A DNA stretch of 64,000 bases from Cherax quadricarinatus (taxonomy: Eukaryota > Arthropoda > Malacostraca > Decapoda > Parastacidae), in contig NW_027196924.1 in assembly GCF_038502225.1 (NCBI RefSeq), positions 1-64,000 of the forward strand, written 5' to 3'. The notes under the pieces were generated by a model, which was given only the letters and a program-made list of their open reading frames with translations, was not told the origin of the DNA and searched no databases. Shown one piece after another: positions 60,840 through 64,000 of this stretch; within the stretch, counting starts at the first letter, position 1; each line of letters starts with the position of its first letter. Position numbers and translations under genes: made by a program.

Positions 60840-63480
60840 GTTTACCTGGAGTTTACCTGGAGAGAGCTCCGGGGGTCAACGCCCCCGCGGCCCGGTCTGT
60901 GACCAGGCCTCCTGGTGGATCAGAGCCTGATCAACCAGGCTGTTGCTGCTGGCTGCACGCAAACCAACGTACGAGCCACAGCCCGGCTGATCAGGAACTG
61001 ACTTTAGGTGCTTGTCCAGTGCCAGCTTGAAGACTGCCAGGGGTCTGTTGGTAATCCCCCTTATGTGTGCTGGGAGGCAGTTGAACAGTCTCGGGCCCCT
61101 GACACTTATTGTATGGTCTCTTAACGTGCTAGTGACACCCCTGCTTTTCATTGGGGGGATGGTGCATCGTCTGCCAAGTCTTTTGCTTTCGTAGTGAGTG
61201 ATTTTCGTGTGCAAGTTCGGTACTAGTCCCTCTAGGATTTTCCAGGTGTATATAATCATGTATCTCTCCCTCCTGCGTTCCAGGGAATACAGGTTTAGGA
61301 ACCTCAAGCGCTCCCAGTAATTGAGGTGTTTTATCTCCGTTATGCGCGCCGTGAAAGTTCTCTGTACATTTTCTAGGTCGGCAATTTCACCTGCCTTGAA
61401 AGGTGCTGTTAGTGTGCAGCAATATTCCAGCCTAGATAGAACAAGTGACCTGAAGAGTGTCATCATGGGCTTGGCCTCCCTAGTTTTGAAGGTTCTCATT
61501 ATCCATCCTGTCATTTTTCTAGCAGATGCGAGTGATACAATGTTATGGTCCTTGAAGGTGAGATCCTCCGACATAATCACTCCCAGGTCTTTGACGTTGG
61601 TGTTTCGCTCTATTTTGTGGCCAGAATTTGTTTTGTACTCTGATGAAGATTTAATTTCCTCATGTTTACCATATCTGAGTAATTGAAATTTCTCATCGTT
61701 GAACTTCATATTGTTTTCTGCAGCCCACTGAAAGATTTGGTTGATGTCCGCCTGGAGCCTTGCAGTGTCTGCAATGGAAGACACTGTCATGCAGATTCGG
61801 GTGTCATCTGCAAAGGAAGACACGGTGCTGTGGCTGACATCCTTGTCTATGTCGGATATGAGGATGAGGAACAAGATGGGAGCGAGTACTGTGCCTTGTG
61901 GAACAGAGCTTTTCACCGTAGCTGCCTCGGACTTTACTCTGTTGACGACTACTCTCTGTGTTCTGTTAGTGAGGAAATTATAGATCCATCGACCGACTTT
62001 TCCTGTTATTCCTTTAGCACGCATTTTGTGCGCTATTACGCCATGGTCACACTTGTCGAAGGCTTTTGCAAAGTCTGCATATATTACATCTGCATTCTTT
62101 TTGTCTTCTAGTGCATTTAGGACCTTGTCGTAGTGATCCAATAGTTGAGACAGACAGGAGCGACCTGTTCTAAACCCATGTTGCCCTGGGTTGTGTAACT
62201 GATGGGTTTCTAGATGGGTGGTGATCTTGCTTCTTAGGACCCTTTCAAAGATTTTTATGATATGGGATGTTAGTGCTATTGGTCTGTAGTTCTTTGCTGT
62301 TGCTTTACTGCCCCCTTTGTGGAGTGGGGCTATGTCTGTTGTTTTTAGTAACTGTAGGGCGACCCCCGTGTCCATGCTCCCTCTCCATAGGATGGAAAAG
62401 GCTCGTGATAGGGGCTTCTTGCAGTTCTTGATGAACACAGAGTTCCATGAGTCTGGCCCTGGGGCAGAGTGCATGGGCATGTCATTTATCGCCTGTTCGA
62501 AGTCATTTGGCGTCAGGATAACATCGGATAGGCTTGTGTTAATCAAATTTTGTGGCTCTCTCATAAAAAATTCATTTTGATCTTCGACTCTCAGTCTGGT
62601 TAGCGGCTTGCTAAAAACTGAGTCATATTGGGACTTGAGTAGCTCACTCATTTCCTTGCTGTCATCTGTGTAGGACCCATCTTGTTTAAGTAGGGGCCCA
62701 ATACTGGACGTTGTTCTCGATTTTGATTTGGCATAGGAGAAGAAATACTTTGGGTTTCTTTCGATTTCATTTATGGCTTTTAGTTCTTCCCGCGATTCCT
62801 GACTCCTAAAGGATTCTTTTAGCTTAAGTTCGATGCTTGCTATTTCTCTGACCAGTGTCTCCCTACGCATTTCAGATATATTGACCTCTTTTAGCCGCTC
62901 TGTTATTCTTTTCCGTCGCCTGTAAAGGGAGCGCCTGTCTCTTTCTATTTTACATCTACTCCTTCTTTTTCTTAGAGGAATAAGCCTTGTGCATACATCG
63001 AGTGCCACCGAGTTAATCTGTTCTAGGCATAAGTTGGGGTCTGTGTTGCTTAGTATATCTTCCCAGCTTATATCGGTTAGGACTTTGTTTACTTGGTCCC
63101 ACTTTATGTTTTTGTTATTGAAGTTGAATTTGGTGAATGCTCCCTCGTGACTAGTCTCATTATGTCGGTCTGAGGCTCCACGCATACATGTCTGAACCTC
63201 AATTATGTTGTGATCTGAGTATATTGTTTTTGATATGGTGACATTTCTTATCAGATCATCATTGTTAGTGAAGATGAGGTCTAGTGTATTCTCCAGTCTA
63301 GTAGGCTCTATTATTTGTTGGTTTAAATTGAATTTTGTGCAGAGATTTAAAAGCTCGTGTGAGTGTGAGTTTTCATCAGAGCTGCCTCCTGGTGTTATTA
63401 CTGCAACAATATTATTTGCTATATTCCTCCATTTTAGGTGCCTTAAGTTGAAATCCCCCAGGAGCAAGATGTTGGGTGTA
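60840..63480 (-). mobile_element. Copy P2: 5'-truncated CR1-like retrotransposon
   Basis: Same family as P1 at 9090-11053. The 3' terminus at 60840 ends in two copies of an 11-bp repeat (ccaggtaaac with a ctc or agag link). The 5' end is cut inside the endonuclease near 63480. ORF1 is absent. No (AC)n flanks this family. Confidence 0.9.
60876..63467 (-). CDS. P2 ORF2: endonuclease (partial) and reverse transcriptase
   Basis: This 863-codon open frame has no internal stop; its first ATG is not the native start because the endonuclease is cut. The remaining endonuclease part has LLGDFNLRHLKW (residues 2-13) and YSDHNII (83-89). A basic linker with RRSLYRRRKRITERL lies near 179-193. RT motifs are NYRPIALT (393-400), VIYADFAKAFDKCDH (461-475), PQGTVLAPILF (523-533) and FADD (552-555). 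The C-terminal 240 residues are nearly identical to the P1 remnant. With the catalytic triad of RT intact but the endonuclease and ORF1 missing, the copy is probably not mobile on its own. Confidence 0.92.
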   Translation of the reverse strand: MLLGDFNLRHLKWRNIANNIVAVITPGGSSDENSHSHELLNLCTKFNLNQQIIEPTRLENTLDLIFTNNDDLIRNVTISKTIYSDHNIIEVQTCMRGASDRHNETSHEGAFTKFNFNNKNIKWDQVNKVLTDISWEDILSNTDPNLCLEQINSVALDVCTRLIPLRKRRSRCKIERDRRSLYRRRKRITERLKEVNISEMRRETLVREIASIELKLKESFRSQESREELKAINEIERNPKYFFSYAKSKSRTTSSIGPLLKQDGSYTDDSKEMSELLKSQYDSVFSKPLTRLRVEDQNEFFMREPQNLINTSLSDVILTPNDFEQAINDMPMHSAPGPDSWNSVFIKNCKKPLSRAFSILWRGSMDTGVALQLLKTTDIAPLHKGGSKATAKNYRPIALTSHIIKIFERVLRSKITTHLETHQLHNPGQHGFRTGRSCLSQLLDHYDKVLNALEDKKNADVIYADFAKAFDKCDHGVIAHKMRAKGITGKVGRWIYNFLTNRTQRVVVNRVKSEAATVKSSVPQGTVLAPILFLILISDIDKDVSHSTVSSFADDTRICMTVSSIADTARLQADINQIFQWAAENNMKFNDEKFQLLRYGKHEEIKSSSEYKTNSGHKIERNTNVKDLGVIMSEDLTFKDHNIVSLASARKMTGWIMRTFKTREAKPMMTLFRSLVLSRLEYCCTLTAPFKAGEIADLENVQRTFTARITEIKHLNYWERLRFLNLYSLERRRERYMIIYTWKILEGLVPNLHTKITHYESKRLGRRCTIPPMKSRGVTSTLRDHTISVRGPRLFNCLPAHIRGITNRPLAVFKLALDKHLKSVPDQPGCGSYVGLRAASSNSLVDQALIHQEAWSQTGPRGR

Positions 63481-63680
63481 TCAATAAGCTACTTAACATG
63501 TGAAAAAAAAAACTTATTCAGTCCAGATATATCAATAGACCAATAAAAACGTTAATTTTCGGGCAACTTACCTGGCAGGCTCTAAAATGTTAAGTGCCTC
63601 GGGTGGCACTAGAGCCGGCCCTGGTTGGCACCCTGGTGCTGACCAGTTAGTTGTGCAACACAAGTACAGTGTCAAGGCTG
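63481..63680. other. Unassigned 200 bp
   Basis: No coding content or recognised repeat, apart from a ten-base A run near 63505. Confidence 0.4.
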
Positions 63681-63772
63681 TGTGTGTGTGTACTCACCTA
63701 TTTGTGGTTGCAGGGATCGAATCATAGCTCCTGGCCCCGCCTCTTCACTGGTCGCTACTAGGTCCACTTCCT
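63681..63772 (-). pseudogene. Family A copy A8: 3'-end fragment
   Basis: A short GT run (about 12 bp) leads into the minus-strand family A tail with a single aaataggtgagtac repeat and the ggggccaggagctatg block, then stops at the TAG region of ORF2. Only about 80 bp of element remain. Confidence 0.8.
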
Positions 63773-64000
63773 CCCTGAACGAACAAACAAGTTCAGGTAA
63801 GATCCCAAATGGGATGAGTGGGGAAGGCGGGACAGACGAAGAATAGCGCTGGAGAGGAGTGTTCTTAGTCGTAAAAATAGAGCCAGGGCTTAACCCAGCA
63901 GCGAGGCGATCGTGGGACAGATAATGAGAAGAGAAATTCAGGCTCTTCTGTTGGGAGGAAGGGACATGCGACGTTTAGCGCTAGAGAGGAGTGCTCTACG
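63773..64000. repeat. Partial direct repeat with 132-bp spacing
   Basis: tagcgctggagaggagtgtt at 63844 recurs as tagcgctagagaggagtgct at 63976. The array or element continues beyond the window, so its nature is unknown. Confidence 0.45.

Overview
This is repeat-dominated eukaryotic nuclear DNA. No cellular protein gene, rRNA or functional tRNA gene is recognisable in it. The SINE, the three families of CR1-like retrotransposons, the GTTTCGCC-type foldback repeats and the long (AC)n/(GT)n runs together suggest a decapod crustacean such as a crayfish, lobster or shrimp. That assignment rests on repeat types I recognise, not on a database search.

Layout. 1-7768: a minus-strand BEL/Pao LTR retrotransposon with two about 1-kb LTRs, a Gag-protease frame and an RNase H-integrase frame; the reverse transcriptase core is deleted. 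7836-7887: a near-perfect hairpin. 8051-8380: a tRNA-derived SINE. 9090-11053: copy P1 of a CR1-like family whose ORF1 has a PHD-like finger and three CCCH fingers; an internal deletion fuses ORF1 to the tail of ORF2. 11536-18501: 166 copies of a 42-bp minisatellite. 20079-21621: 51 copies of a 30-bp minisatellite. 21772-34616: four copies (A1-A4) of a second CR1-like family, head to tail on the plus strand, separated only by (AC)n; A4 looks full length with both ORFs open. 34617-35262: 13 copies of a 50-bp satellite. 35263-47614: about 12.35 kb of a 16/17-bp satellite. 47620-48352: two old retrotransposon relics. 49149-50150: a 21-bp minisatellite. 50151-54156: CR1 copy E1 on the minus strand, with an SGNH-esterase ORF1 and an ORF2 broken by two adjacent stops. 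54157-55306: family A copy A5. 55580-56094: nested perfect inverted repeats. 56.4-60.8 kb: relics, microsatellites and family A copy A6. 60840-63480: copy P2 of the PHD/CCCH family with a long open ORF2.

Working together. The only gene systems here are selfish ones. Each non-LTR family encodes an ORF1 RNA-binding or esterase protein plus an endonuclease-reverse transcriptase that copies its RNA into a nicked target. Family A copies end in a short direct repeat running straight into (AC)n, and most of their 5' truncation points also touch (AC)n. The array therefore looks like serial insertion into AC repeats, including the tails of earlier copies. The most interesting leads are this self-nesting, the within-copy homogeneity of the 14-bp terminal repeats, the resemblance of the 3' ends of two families to 5' splice sites, the two-length 16/17-bp satellite and the nested foldback at 55.6-56.1 kb.
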